Assembly (NCBI GenBank): GCA_047626155.1
Contig: JBLHRR010000002.1
Location: 1 to 64,000, forward strand
Source of the DNA: CALGLS01 sp047626155
GTDB lineage: Bacteria > Bacteroidota > Bacteroidia > Chitinophagales > Saprospiraceae
Reading direction: 5' to 3'
Length of the DNA stretch: 64,000 nt
A program made the translations under genes and the position numbers. Shown in pieces: positions 53,282 to 62,649 of this stretch. Below the pieces are notes generated by a model. That model saw nothing but the letters and a program-made list of their open reading frames with translations, was not told where the DNA came from and made no database searches. Each line of letters begins with the position of its first letter. Positions within the stretch are counted from its first letter, which is position 1.

Positions 53282-53617
53282 TTAAAATTCCCAGCCTTCC
53301 ATATCATCAGGCTTGGTTTGTTTGTATTGTCGTTTAGAAATAATTCGTTTGTGCTGTCTGTCAATGATTAATTTTGCCAGCGCTATATTAGCATGTTCTG
53401 TACAAAAAGGAGAAAGCACATGATTGATTTTGTGTTCCAGAACGTCGAGGCGATATAAGAGGCTCATTAGAAAATCAATTCGATGTTCTAGCATGTAAGC
53501 CACTTCATTTGCCACCAGATTTAGCAAGTCCTCCTCTGTCAAAGGTTCATCACTAAGCTCGAGACCAAAGTCGCGAGCAATCAGTTCCGTTGTTTGTATG
53601 GTTAGTTTATTATCCAT
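53282..53617 (-). CDS. Small soluble protein of unknown function
   Basis: 111 residues with no membrane segment. The N-terminal half is acidic (LELSDEPLTEEDLLNLVANEV), the middle is helical (MLEHRIDFLMSLLYRLDVLEHKI), and the C-terminus is basic then acidic (KRIISKRQYKQTKPDDMEGWEF). The predicted helices suggest a small helical bundle. It starts four bases after the GtrA stop codon, so it is very likely cotranscribed with it. No family is recognised. Confidence 0.6.
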   Translation of the reverse strand: MDNKLTIQTTELIARDFGLELSDEPLTEEDLLNLVANEVAYMLEHRIDFLMSLLYRLDVLEHKINHVLSPFCTEHANIALAKLIIDRQHKRIISKRQYKQTKPDDMEGWEF

Positions 53618-53620
53618 TTT

Positions 53621-54031
53621 TTATTTAAACACAAAATTTTTCTGCAAAAAGAAATTATAAGTAACCGCGATTAATACGGCCACGATAATTCGGGAATAAA
53701 AATAGTGAATTCCTACAAATTCCGTAACTAAATATACACCTGCAGTATTCAAAAGTAAACTCCCCGCAGCCACTAATACATATTTAAACGCTTGCTCTCG
53801 CATCCGACTTTCTGTAGCGGTGAAAACCCAATAACGGCCCAGTAGGAAGTTGGTTACGGCTCCTAAAAAAGCACCAATAGCAGTGGCGGTGACATACCAA
53901 ATCCCAAGAAATTCCTTGAGCAGCCACATACTTGTGAAGTCTACAAGGGTGCCAGCAAAAGCAGCAAATTGGGCTCCTACAAAAAGCTTCCCTAAAGATT
54001 TTGGTTTTTCTTTTTTGGTCATAAGTCTCAC
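53621..54031 (-). CDS. GtrA family membrane protein
   Basis: 136 residues with four transmembrane helices (about 15-38, 43-65, 80-100, 108-130). The GtrA pattern is clear: LFVGAQFAAFAGTLVDFTSMWLLKE at the start (read in two halves), GAVTNFLLGRYWVF in the middle and YNFFLQKNFVF at the end. GtrA proteins are thought to flip polyprenyl-linked sugars or to act with glycosyltransferases in surface polysaccharide work. No glycosyltransferase is adjacent. It is the first gene of a minus-strand group. Confidence 0.85.
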   Translation of the reverse strand: MRLMTKKEKPKSLGKLFVGAQFAAFAGTLVDFTSMWLLKEFLGIWYVTATAIGAFLGAVTNFLLGRYWVFTATESRMREQAFKYVLVAAGSLLLNTAGVYLVTEFVGIHYFYSRIIVAVLIAVTYNFFLQKNFVFK

Positions 54032-54123
54032 ACAGGAAATCCGCCTTGAAGTTTAATCTTCAACGCAGCTACAAAGGTAGGAAAATAAAAGGGGAGGAGA
54101 AGATTATGAATAGTGGTCCCCAG

Positions 54124-56448
54124 CTACTTTTTCGTTCGAAGCACAAAAAAGCAAAGCAGTAATACTCCGAAGCCAACTCCGATCCGTATCCATAATTCCT
54201 GCTGTGCTTGAATATGACTTTCCAGATAGTAAGGGTTAGGGGCATTTGGCGTACCCTCTCCTTTTATGATTTCCCAGTTTTCGAGATCTCCATTGTCCAA
54301 ATTCGGGAGCAGCAGACTAATGGTAAAGGTGGAATCAGAAGGAGGTAATTCGTAAGCAATACTGTCTATCAACGCACCATCGGAGGCGTAGAGCCCCACA
54401 CTTTCTAATCGCTTGTTGAGCCCAAATGGAAAGTTACCTACTACTGAATAAGCCTCAGGGAATTCTTTAGAAAAGGCCTCTTGGTCTTCCGTAAGCACGA
54501 GATATTCTTTTGGAGCAATTTGTACACGTGGCAACTCATAATGGTGTTTGGTGTCTGTGAAACTCCAACCGTATAAGCTAATGGGGCTGTCTGAATTATT
54601 GTATAATTCTACCCAGTCTTTCGTTTTCTTATTGTTAGCGCTAATCTCATTAATGATAATCTTGCCGGCCATTGGATGAATGTAGGGCTCAAAGATCGCA
54701 GTAATTTTTGTTGATTTCTTTCGTAATAATAAGTTAGCCTCAAAAATGCCGTCCTCTATCGGGATGCCTTTCCAGCCAACAAAACGATAGCCATAATTAG
54801 GAATGGCTTTTATACTTATCGGAATATTTTTGAAATACTGACCTGTGAATGATTCACTTGAAACATTAATGTTATTATTAATAATAACTTTTCCTCCGGG
54901 GCTGCTTTCTAAGGATAAATCGCTGAGTCGGCCAGTGTCAAATTCTTCCATGAGGTGCATACGCACATAGTCTGGCCGCTTACGACCAAATACTCGCAAT
55001 TGGTAAACCTGTTTTTTCCATTCTTTCTTCATCAAATTCCAGCGATCAATTTGTCGATCTATTTCTGGCTCATACAATGCGAAGAATTCATCAATTCTTT
55101 TTTCCACTCGTTCCTCATTAAAGGAAGTATTCAATTCATCAGCAAAACGGTTGAGGAATTCCTTTCGGAAACTTTCATTCTTTAATAAGCTCCTTAATAT
55201 AGAAGTACTCCAAGCAGGATTAGGCCAACTTGGACCATTGGGTTCTGTATGAAAAGCAAGACTATTGTTTTTATATGCTTTCTTATCGTGTAAGCCGAAG
55301 CCCCAGTCTGTATCGTAGAGAATCCAGCGCCATTTTCCATTATCAGTTTGTGGCCGCCAGAATTTGATGTTTCCTCCCGCATCACGATTGTCAAAATAGA
55401 TTTGAGCAATCTGATACTGCATGAAGTTTTCAACATCCATTTGTGATTGAATGTAGGCATAATGAGCAGGAACGCTCATGTCATTTTTTTTCAGATAGCG
55501 CAGCATTTTCAAATAGTGCTGTCGACTCCCCCGCTTTGTGGTGTATTTGTGCTCAATCAGGTCAATACTGTCTTTATGCAATTCGTGATGATCAGCAATG
55601 AAATGACGATTTATCTTTTCTCGAATATTGTAGATGCCCCAGTATTTCCCGTTGAGGTAAACATGTGCAGGTCTTGAATCTTGTTTTTCAATGTCCCAGT
55701 GGTCTACCAAACTCCCCATGAAAGCATCTCGGAAATGCGTCTTGCCCCAGTCGCTCCCGGAGTTTCGCAAGACCATAAATTTATAATTCTTTAAACCCTT
55801 TTTAGCGTAAAGTCGATGTTTAATTCTCTTTTTACCATATCGGTTCCGCGTGACAATGGTCATAGATTTTTGTGGAAACAAACGGCTCATTCCACCAAAT
55901 AATCGGAAACCTGTTTGGCTATTGAACTCAGAGCTACCATCTGCTTCAAACAACTCTGTGTTGACCTCAACCTCCCTGCGGCTCCAAAAATTGGCTCCAT
56001 CTTTTTTCCAAAGGCTGTCTATGGCATTAGGGCCATTGACGTAAAGTCCCGTTTCTGGGTCGAATAGAACAGCAGGAGGAACAGCGATGGATATGGTAGA
56101 AAAGGTAGACTTTGGCTCTTCTATAAAATAGGTCTTGGTTTTTAACTTACTTTTTCTCTTTCCCTTACGAGCAAGGGCACGAACAACCGTTGTTTTGTCA
56201 ATTTTGATTGGACGGCGATACTCTTCAGATCGATAAGAAGGTTCTGAACCATCAAGCGTATAGAAAATACGAGCCCCTGGAGCATGCAGCCTAAGTTCTA
56301 TGTTGTCTTCATAGAAGCCAGCTCCCTGAGAGAATTCCAGCAATACCTTTTTGGACTTTGCCTTTGTAGCAACAGCGGCCTGGTTTTGAGAAAAACCAGG
56401 TGTACAAAGCAATAGCAAGAAGAAGAGTATGGGGTTATATTTGTTCAA
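54124..56448 (-). CDS. CotH-kinase-family surface protein with lamin-tail domain and C-terminal membrane anchor
   Basis: 774 residues: a signal peptide (to about 22), a chitobiase-C-like immunoglobulin domain (about 35-110, with IFYTLDGSEPSYRSEEY), a CotH kinase-like domain (about 165-510, with FRLFGGMSRLFPQKSM, FMVLRNSGSDW and LYDTDWGFG), an InlB-type repeat (YGYRFVGWKG near 585), a lamin-tail domain (about 620-730, IIINEISANNKKTKDWVELYN in part), and a terminal helix LWIRIGVGFGVLLLCFFVLR. CotH is an atypical spore-coat protein kinase. Activity here is unproven. It is probably anchored in the inner membrane and faces the periplasm. Confidence 0.82.
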   Translation of the reverse strand: MNKYNPILFFLLLLCTPGFSQNQAAVATKAKSKKVLLEFSQGAGFYEDNIELRLHAPGARIFYTLDGSEPSYRSEEYRRPIKIDKTTVVRALARKGKRKSKLKTKTYFIEEPKSTFSTISIAVPPAVLFDPETGLYVNGPNAIDSLWKKDGANFWSRREVEVNTELFEADGSSEFNSQTGFRLFGGMSRLFPQKSMTIVTRNRYGKKRIKHRLYAKKGLKNYKFMVLRNSGSDWGKTHFRDAFMGSLVDHWDIEKQDSRPAHVYLNGKYWGIYNIREKINRHFIADHHELHKDSIDLIEHKYTTKRGSRQHYLKMLRYLKKNDMSVPAHYAYIQSQMDVENFMQYQIAQIYFDNRDAGGNIKFWRPQTDNGKWRWILYDTDWGFGLHDKKAYKNNSLAFHTEPNGPSWPNPAWSTSILRSLLKNESFRKEFLNRFADELNTSFNEERVEKRIDEFFALYEPEIDRQIDRWNLMKKEWKKQVYQLRVFGRKRPDYVRMHLMEEFDTGRLSDLSLESSPGGKVIINNNINVSSESFTGQYFKNIPISIKAIPNYGYRFVGWKGIPIEDGIFEANLLLRKKSTKITAIFEPYIHPMAGKIIINEISANNKKTKDWVELYNNSDSPISLYGWSFTDTKHHYELPRVQIAPKEYLVLTEDQEAFSKEFPEAYSVVGNFPFGLNKRLESVGLYASDGALIDSIAYELPPSDSTFTISLLLPNLDNGDLENWEIIKGEGTPNAPNPYYLESHIQAQQELWIRIGVGFGVLLLCFFVLRTKK

Positions 56449-56887
56449 CTTTTTTAACTCTTTAAGCCGTGTTTTCGAATAGTGTTGTTCTGTCTGAGAA
56501 GCTTTAACTTCTAATTATAAATAACCTTTACGATAGTTTTAAAGAAAAGGATATCAAAAATACTAAATAATATACGTCTTCGCACTTTTTTATAACATGA
56601 GTGATTAGCTGCTATATGAATTACTTGACTGACAAGTCGTCTATGACTTAGAAACAACTCTTGGGCCGTCTTGGCAATCTAAGTGACAATTGTCAACTTT
56701 TTGTAAAAAAAGGTGTTCTCTTTTCTCAAAAGGCGACATCTTTGCAGCCTTACTTTTACATATTGTAAGAATAGCTTACTAACAGTATTCTTTTAAGAAT
56801 ACACATATTATTATTATTTAATGCTAAGAACTTGTTTTGAACGGCACTTCGGTGAAAATCTCAACATATCTTAAAAAACACCTTAAT
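56449..56887 (+). other. Divergent gene-free region
   Basis: No gene is seen. It includes the palindrome GACAATTGTC, a CATCTTTGC sequence resembling a -7 box, and a perfect small hairpin GTATTCTT-TT-AAGAATAC at 56785-56802 in the probable leader of the next gene. Confidence 0.35.
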
Positions 56888-57772
56888 ATGAAGTCTAATT
56901 TTATCTACACTTTCTTCTGCTTAGCCATTATGGTTTTTCTTTTTTCTTCAAATAACGGCGGACGAGCTACTATCGGTCAGGCTAATACCGGAGCGCCAGG
57001 AGATCAGGTCAATGGAGCGGGTCAACCCTGGACTTGCCAAACTTGTCACGGCACAGGTAACGCTAACGGTATCCAGGTTACACAAACCTTTGAAATAACA
57101 GATGCTGATGGAAATGACCTTTTTGCTAATGGCTACACTCCAGGAGAAACCTACGATGTTAAATTGACCGTAAATGCAGTCACTGGAAACCCGGCGAAAT
57201 ATGGATTCCAGATCCTTTGTCTTAATGCTGCGCCAAACGTTAGTGGCCCTGAAGTGTCAAATTGGACCGCAGTTTCTAGCAATGTCGCTATTAGACAAGC
57301 TTCAACTACCGGCCGTACTTATGCAGAACATGCCACCGGTAGTAGTTCTAATGAGTTTACAATGACTTGGGTAGCACCTGCTGCCGGATCAGGTGATGTT
57401 ACTTTTTACGCAGTTGGTAATGGAGTGAACGGTAATGATGCAAGCTCCGGTGATGGAGCAACTACCAGTAATTTTACCTTAATAGAAGGGGAAACATCAT
57501 CGGCTAAAAACATTACGCTTTCTTTGTATTGGTCTCTATTTCCAAATCCTGTAGCTACTCAATTATCTGTAAAGGTAAACGCGGACGAAAGTGGTCAGTA
57601 CGACTGGTCTATCATTGATGTACAGGGTCGTGCTTTGCAAGTAGGTCAGTTTGACCTGATACAAGGTGAGAATTTGCAAACTGTAGCCGTAGCAGATATC
57701 GCAACTGGCTTATATCATTTCCAAATGCATAAAGATGGGAAGATCACTACCCAGACATTGGTGAAGAAGTAA
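56888..57772 (+). CDS. Secreted Reeler-like protein with CxxCH motif and T9SS sorting domain
   Basis: 294 residues from ATG 56888. An upstream in-frame TTG at 56837 would add 17 residues before the signal peptide and is unlikely. After the signal come GAPGDQVNGAG and TCQTCHGTG, a CxxCH of c-type haem pattern. A Reeler/choice-of-anchor-type domain follows (PGETYDVKLTV, GFQILCLN, WVAPAAGSGDVTFYAVGN), then a C-terminal T9SS sorting domain (SLYWSLFPNPVATQLSV to QTLVKK). It is probably a cell-surface or released protein. Whether haem is attached is unknown. Confidence 0.8.
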   Translation: MKSNFIYTFFCLAIMVFLFSSNNGGRATIGQANTGAPGDQVNGAGQPWTCQTCHGTGNANGIQVTQTFEITDADGNDLFANGYTPGETYDVKLTVNAVTGNPAKYGFQILCLNAAPNVSGPEVSNWTAVSSNVAIRQASTTGRTYAEHATGSSSNEFTMTWVAPAAGSGDVTFYAVGNGVNGNDASSGDGATTSNFTLIEGETSSAKNITLSLYWSLFPNPVATQLSVKVNADESGQYDWSIIDVQGRALQVGQFDLIQGENLQTVAVADIATGLYHFQMHKDGKITTQTLVKK

Positions 57773-57802
57773 ATAGCTAAGAGCTTTACATATTAAAATT
57801 TG

Positions 57803-57842
57803 ACAAAGAGGTTTGTTCTGTAAAAAGGACAGACCTCTTTGT
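57803..57842 (+). terminator. Rho-independent terminator of the Reeler-like gene
   Basis: ACAAAGAGGTTTGTTCT (from 57803) pairs with AGGACAGACCTCTTTGT (ending 57842), a 17-bp stem with two wobble or mismatched positions, located 30 bases after the stop codon. Confidence 0.7.
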
Positions 57843-57946
57843 TGTAGAGTGATCAACTAATTCACTAATTTGCAGGCCTAAAAATACCTTTTTTAACAAA
57901 CGAGGTAGTTAGCAAAGGGAATTCGTAAAAGAACTAAAAGACATAC

Positions 57947-60076
57947 ATGTACGACGCAAAAGATCAACGCCTGCTTTTTGATTTATCCAAGGAACTATTA
58001 AACGCTGCTACAAGCGAAACGCCAGAGGCTGCTAAAGATCAATCTACAGGTTTACGAAAAGTATTGGTATTTCATGAGTGGAAATATTCTATTAAAAACG
58101 ATCCGGTCATCTCTGATTTTGAATATGACCAATTGTATAAAAAATTAGAAGCGCTGGAAAAAGCTTTTCCGAATCTGATCGTTCCGGACTCTCCGACACA
58201 ACGAGTTTCTAACGACCTCATCGAGGATTTCAAATTGGTAGATCACTTGGTTCCAATGCTGTCTTTAGACAATTCCTATAATGCAGAAGACCTTAGAGAC
58301 TTTGAAGATCGTGTTAGAAAAAACACTAGTATTCCGGAAGGCACTCCAATAGAGTATTGTGTAGAACCAAAGTACGATGGAGGGAGTATTGCACTCGTTT
58401 ACGAAGGGGATCAATTGGTGCGTGCTGCGACCCGTGGAAATGGAGTGGCCGGAGACGAAATTACTTTGAATGCCAGAGCGATGAAGTCTGTCCCATTGAA
58501 AGCTGCTTTTTCCTCAAAGGGGTTGAATAAGGTAGAACTTCGAGGAGAGGTGGTTATTCGAAAAGATATTTTTGATAAAATGAATGAGGCTCGAGCAAAG
58601 GAAGGAGAGACTTTATTTGCCAACCCCAGAAACACAGCTACGGCTGGCCTACGAATGAAAGATCCTAAGGAAGTGGCAAAACGTGGGTTAGTTGCTTTTC
58701 TCTATCAATTAGGGCACGGCGTTAATGCGGAAGGCAAAGATAATTTGAAGCAATTCAAAACACATGACAACGGAATTGAATTGTTAGGAAGTCTTGGGTT
58801 TAAGGTTCCTGTGGAAGAGAGAAAGGTTTGTAAAAACATTCAAGAGGTTATTGATTTCTGTAAAGAATGGGAAGCAAAAAGAGATAGCTATGAGTATGAA
58901 ATAGATGGGATGGTGGTGAAAGTGAATGACTTGCGGTTACAGGAAATATCCGGATATACCAGTCACCATCCGCGTTGGGCAATTGCTTATAAGTTCAAAG
59001 CCAAACAAGCGACTTCTAAATTGCTAAACGTTGAATACCAGGTAGGAAAAATTGGCTCCATAACACCGGTTGCGAAAATAGAACCAGTGGCTTTGGCAGG
59101 GGTAACTGTTTCTTCGGTTTCTTTGCACAACGAAGATTTTATTACGTCGAAAGACATTCGCTTAGGCGATACGGTTTTGGTGGAAAGAGCGGGAGATGTA
59201 ATTCCCTACATCGTAAAATCTATGGGAGATTTGCGAGATGGAAGTGAGGTAGTTATTAAATTCCCAAGCAATTGTCCGGCTTGTGATTCGGTATTGGTGC
59301 GTTCGGAAAAGGAAGCAGCCTGGCGTTGTGAAAATTACGAATGTAAAGCTCAGGTACTACAACGAATGATCAGTCACGTTTCTAAAGATGCAATGGATAT
59401 TGATGGTTTTGGTAAAAGCTATATTGAACGATTCCACCAACTCGGCTGGATTAAAAACATAGCAGACATTTATCGTCTGAATTATGATGCGATTGCATTG
59501 TTGGAAGGATTTGGACAAAGGTCAGCGGATAACTTGGAAGCGGCGATTGAGGTGGCTAAGAAAAATCCAATTCAACGATTGTTATACAGTTTGACTGTTC
59601 ACCATCTGGGTAGAAAAGTATCTAAATTGCTGGCTCAGGAAATCGATCACGTAATGGATTTGAAAGACTGGACAGAGGAGAACTTTGTAGAAATAAAAGA
59701 CATTGGTCCCAAAGTAGCAGAAAATGTAATCGTCTTTTTTCAAAATCCAGCAAACATTGAGCTGCTGGAAACAATGGAAGCCCTCGGTGTTAACATGAAG
59801 CAAACAGAGGAAGATAGGCCGAAGGCCGTTTCTGCGGATGCACCATTGGTTGGTAAAACCATTTTATTCACAGGCAAGCTTTTGAAAATGGGCCGTAAGC
59901 AAGCACAGGAAATGGCAGAACAGGCTGGGGCTAAAAATATATCGGCGGTGAGCTCTAATTTGAATATTTTAGTAGCTGGGGAAAAAGCAGGTTCAAAGCT
60001 GAAAAAAGCTCAGGCATTAGGTACGGTCGAGGTGATGACAGAGGATGAGTTTTTAATTTTGATTGGGCGGGAGTAG
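57947..60076 (+). CDS. ligA: NAD-dependent DNA ligase LigA
   Basis: 709 residues with the full LigA plan. Domain Ia has YDQLYKKLEALEKAFP. The adenylation domain has the AMP-accepting Lys142 (EPKYDGG; most LigA have KxDGL here). Then come the OB fold, the four-Cys zinc finger (CPACDSVL...CENYECKAQ), the HhH domain (DIDGFGKSYIERF and DIGPKVAENV) and a C-terminal BRCT domain (about 630-709, GKTILFTGKLLKM). The enzyme seals nicks in replication and repair. It is monocistronic as far as seen. Confidence 0.93.
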   Translation: MYDAKDQRLLFDLSKELLNAATSETPEAAKDQSTGLRKVLVFHEWKYSIKNDPVISDFEYDQLYKKLEALEKAFPNLIVPDSPTQRVSNDLIEDFKLVDHLVPMLSLDNSYNAEDLRDFEDRVRKNTSIPEGTPIEYCVEPKYDGGSIALVYEGDQLVRAATRGNGVAGDEITLNARAMKSVPLKAAFSSKGLNKVELRGEVVIRKDIFDKMNEARAKEGETLFANPRNTATAGLRMKDPKEVAKRGLVAFLYQLGHGVNAEGKDNLKQFKTHDNGIELLGSLGFKVPVEERKVCKNIQEVIDFCKEWEAKRDSYEYEIDGMVVKVNDLRLQEISGYTSHHPRWAIAYKFKAKQATSKLLNVEYQVGKIGSITPVAKIEPVALAGVTVSSVSLHNEDFITSKDIRLGDTVLVERAGDVIPYIVKSMGDLRDGSEVVIKFPSNCPACDSVLVRSEKEAAWRCENYECKAQVLQRMISHVSKDAMDIDGFGKSYIERFHQLGWIKNIADIYRLNYDAIALLEGFGQRSADNLEAAIEVAKKNPIQRLLYSLTVHHLGRKVSKLLAQEIDHVMDLKDWTEENFVEIKDIGPKVAENVIVFFQNPANIELLETMEALGVNMKQTEEDRPKAVSADAPLVGKTILFTGKLLKMGRKQAQEMAEQAGAKNISAVSSNLNILVAGEKAGSKLKKAQALGTVEVMTEDEFLILIGRE

Positions 60077-60189
60077 AAAGGATTCAAATCAAAAACAACC
60101 TCAAATCAATTCCCTTAATACGCAGGTTTACTAAACGTTATCCTTCTAGTTTATTTTGACCCAATGAAATCACTTAGTCTACAATGCAC

Positions 60190-60318
60190 TAAGTAACAAC
60201 AAAAAATTAAATCCCGATTTGGAAACAATTATGTAAATCAAAACGACCACAGGGAGAGTGGTTTATATAATTGTTTCCACGAAAGAAATCGGGAAATTAT
60301 TTTTTGTGTAATACTTAA
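60190..60318. repeat. Palindromic MITE-like element, family B copy 2
   Basis: 129 bp. The left end TAAGTAACAACAAAAAATTA and the right end, as complement TAAGTATTACACAAAAAATA, give terminal inverted repeats that continue through CCCGATTT, about 30 positions. The inner arms GGAAACAATTATGTAAA / TTTATATAATTGTTTCC pair over 17. The ends could sit on a TA target. It lies 36 bases before the TlpA-like gene. Confidence 0.78.
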
Positions 60319-60353
60319 TGTCCTTCTTTAAATAGGACAAAAAAATAACTCTA

Positions 60354-61754
60354 ATGAAAAAATATATTACCTATCTGCTTCCTGCGATCTGTATTATAGC
60401 GTTACTATTGTCGTCTTGTGATACGAAGAAAAAAATGACCCAAGCGAAAGTGCTAAGTCCGGCTTCCGAACTTGTTGCTGTTTTTTCGAAATGTACGGAG
60501 GCTGTCGCGCTCTTCGAATTTGACGGGGCAGACTTTAAACTGATAGAAGAAATTGCCAATTTTGATCAGGATACTTTTCGTTTCAAGGTTTCTCATTTCG
60601 ATTCTCGATTTTATTATGTGGGTACTCGAAGCGGACGTAAGCGTCCTGTTGTGTTAGGAAAAGGAAAAGAAGTGTTAGTGGTTGGGGATTGCAATAATGC
60701 GAGACAAGCGAAATTTAAAAATGCGGAACTGAACAGCGGTTATGATGATTTACTACAAACCTTTACAAAATGGAACGGCGCTACCCGGGCTGCTGGAATG
60801 CAGTTGCAGAATGCTGGAAATAATCAGGTGAAAATGCAAGCGGCTATTGAGGAACTCGCAAAAATTGACGAGGAAAAATTAGAGCGGATAAATGCCTTGA
60901 AAATAAAGCAACCATATCTTGCTAAAGTAGCAGTGTTGAATACTTACCTCAGCTTTCAAAACCATAATAAAGGACGGTATGAAAATGAAGTGGAGTACTT
61001 TGGAAAAACGTTTTTCGATCAGGCCAATTTAGCGGATAAAGATTATGACCATATTCCATACCTTTTTGAGGCTTTCAAAAACTGGTCGAAAGTTCTGGCT
61101 CAACAACAGGTGCCGGCCCCTTATTTACAAGCGATAATGGATACTACACTGGCTGCAATACCAACTGATGGAAGAGCAATGAAATATGCTTTGGGTGGTA
61201 TTGTCAATTCTCTTCAAACGGGCAGCCATCCTTTATTTCAGGAATATGGGAATCGATATTTGGTTTCGTTTGAAAACGAAAATCATCCTGCCTTGAAGGC
61301 CATGAGAAAGAAAGTTGACCTTGCCGGTAGTTTTGTCATCGGAGCTGTAGCACCTGATTTTTCGCAAAAAACGCCGGAGGGGAAGTTGATGAGTTTAAGT
61401 GACCTGAGAGGGAAAGTAGTTTTGGTCGATTTTTGGGCAAGTTGGTGTGGCCCTTGCCGTCGGGAGAATCCGAATGTGATTAAAGTTTATGAAAAATATA
61501 AAGACAAAGGCTTTGATGTTTTAGGTGTTAGTTTGGATCGAAGCAAAGCACCATGGATGAAAGCCATTAAAAAAGATAAACTGCCCTGGAATCAAATTAG
61601 TGATTTAAAAGGATGGCAAAACGAGGTGGCGCAGTTATATTCTGTCAGGACTATTCCGCAAACCATTTTACTAGATCGGAAAGGGCGCATTCTGGCAAAA
61701 AACCTAAGGGGAGCAGATTTGGAGGCTAAGTTGGCTGAAATTTTTAATGACTAA
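60354..61754 (+). CDS. TlpA/ResA-like thioredoxin-fold lipoprotein
   Basis: 466 residues. The lipobox LLSSC makes it a lipoprotein. The N-terminal part (about 40-130) resembles the DUF4369-type beta domain often found before Bacteroidota TlpA domains, a helical region follows (about 130-320), and a thioredoxin-like domain spans about 325-466. The redox pair is Cys365 and Cys368 (WASWCGPCRRENP), and the cis-Pro is in TIPQTILLD. It probably reduces or isomerises disulfides in the periplasm. Its stop overlaps the next start (TAATG at 61752). Confidence 0.85.
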   Translation: MKKYITYLLPAICIIALLLSSCDTKKKMTQAKVLSPASELVAVFSKCTEAVALFEFDGADFKLIEEIANFDQDTFRFKVSHFDSRFYYVGTRSGRKRPVVLGKGKEVLVVGDCNNARQAKFKNAELNSGYDDLLQTFTKWNGATRAAGMQLQNAGNNQVKMQAAIEELAKIDEEKLERINALKIKQPYLAKVAVLNTYLSFQNHNKGRYENEVEYFGKTFFDQANLADKDYDHIPYLFEAFKNWSKVLAQQQVPAPYLQAIMDTTLAAIPTDGRAMKYALGGIVNSLQTGSHPLFQEYGNRYLVSFENENHPALKAMRKKVDLAGSFVIGAVAPDFSQKTPEGKLMSLSDLRGKVVLVDFWASWCGPCRRENPNVIKVYEKYKDKGFDVLGVSLDRSKAPWMKAIKKDKLPWNQISDLKGWQNEVAQLYSVRTIPQTILLDRKGRILAKNLRGADLEAKLAEIFND

Positions 61755-62545
61755 TGTCGATTACGTACCTAACAATGACCATCAACCGAATAGCTGTAAT
61801 ATTTTTGTTTTTTATACTTTGTTCTGCTTGTTCGCAAACAGATAGCAGTCAATCGAGCCAAACAATCTCTGCTAGTGAAACCCTGCAGGAAGAAGAAGAG
61901 CGCCAGAAGGATCTCGTTATTGAGAAAATGAATTTAGCGAAAGCGATAACTAAAAAAGGAGCAAAAACGATTGAAGAAGAAGTATTGTTAGATTATGATA
62001 CTACGAAATGGGCAGAGTTACTTCGCTTAGATGACAGCTATATCTTGGATTTGAAATACGCCACGGAAGATAACTTTGTAAAGGAACAACTCTATGAATG
62101 TCCTCGCTGTTTTTTGCGTCCTGTAGCGGCGGCCGCATTGCAGAAAATTCATGACTCATTTAAAGCAAAAGGGTTTCACATTAAATTACTAGATTGCTAT
62201 CGTCCAGCTCGGGTGCAGCAACGACTTTGGGATAAAGTACCTAATGCCTCCTACGTCACCCCTCCTTGGAAGGGCTCTATGCACAACCGAGGCCTGGCTG
62301 TAGATTTAACTCTGGTAGATGAAAATGGAACGGAGCTTAATATGGGAACGGCCTATGATTTTTTTGGCCGAAAGGCACATCATACACATACCGACTTGCC
62401 CAAGAAGGTGCTGGAAAATCGAAAGCTATTAAAAACAACGATGGAGAAATTTGGATTCAAATCCATCAGAACAGAGTGGTGGCATTATTCCTATGTCGGC
62501 AAGCGATTTGAGATTGATGATATGGAGTGGGAATGTGATCATTAA
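61754..62545 (+). CDS. D-Ala-D-Ala dipeptidase (VanX/DdpX-like, M15D) lipoprotein
   Basis: 263 residues from ATG 61754. ATG 61772 (MTINRIAVIF) is an equally good start directly before the lipoprotein signal (ILCSACS). The catalytic domain (about 90-263) has LDCYRPARVQQRLW, the zinc motif SMHNRGLAVDL (SxHxxGxAxD), MGTAYDFF and the EWWHYSYV C-terminal motif with the catalytic Glu and third zinc His. Chromosomal members recycle D-Ala-D-Ala from the cell wall; vancomycin resistance needs vanH and vanA, which are absent here. It is translationally coupled to the TlpA-like gene. Confidence 0.87.
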   Translation: MSITYLTMTINRIAVIFLFFILCSACSQTDSSQSSQTISASETLQEEEERQKDLVIEKMNLAKAITKKGAKTIEEEVLLDYDTTKWAELLRLDDSYILDLKYATEDNFVKEQLYECPRCFLRPVAAAALQKIHDSFKAKGFHIKLLDCYRPARVQQRLWDKVPNASYVTPPWKGSMHNRGLAVDLTLVDENGTELNMGTAYDFFGRKAHHTHTDLPKKVLENRKLLKTTMEKFGFKSIRTEWWHYSYVGKRFEIDDMEWECDH

Positions 62546-62649
62546 GTGGTGGGAATGAATATATAGAGAGTGTAATAGTTTTGTATGATAACTAAAGGAC
62601 CGATCGAAACAATACATTCAATTCTACCGTTACGTATGAGATGTTTTGT

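Noticed and set aside
61754..62545. Vancomycin-resistance (VanX) interpretation
   Set aside because: No vanH, vanA or vanRS genes are nearby. Coupling to a TlpA-like gene fits a cell-wall recycling dipeptidase better.
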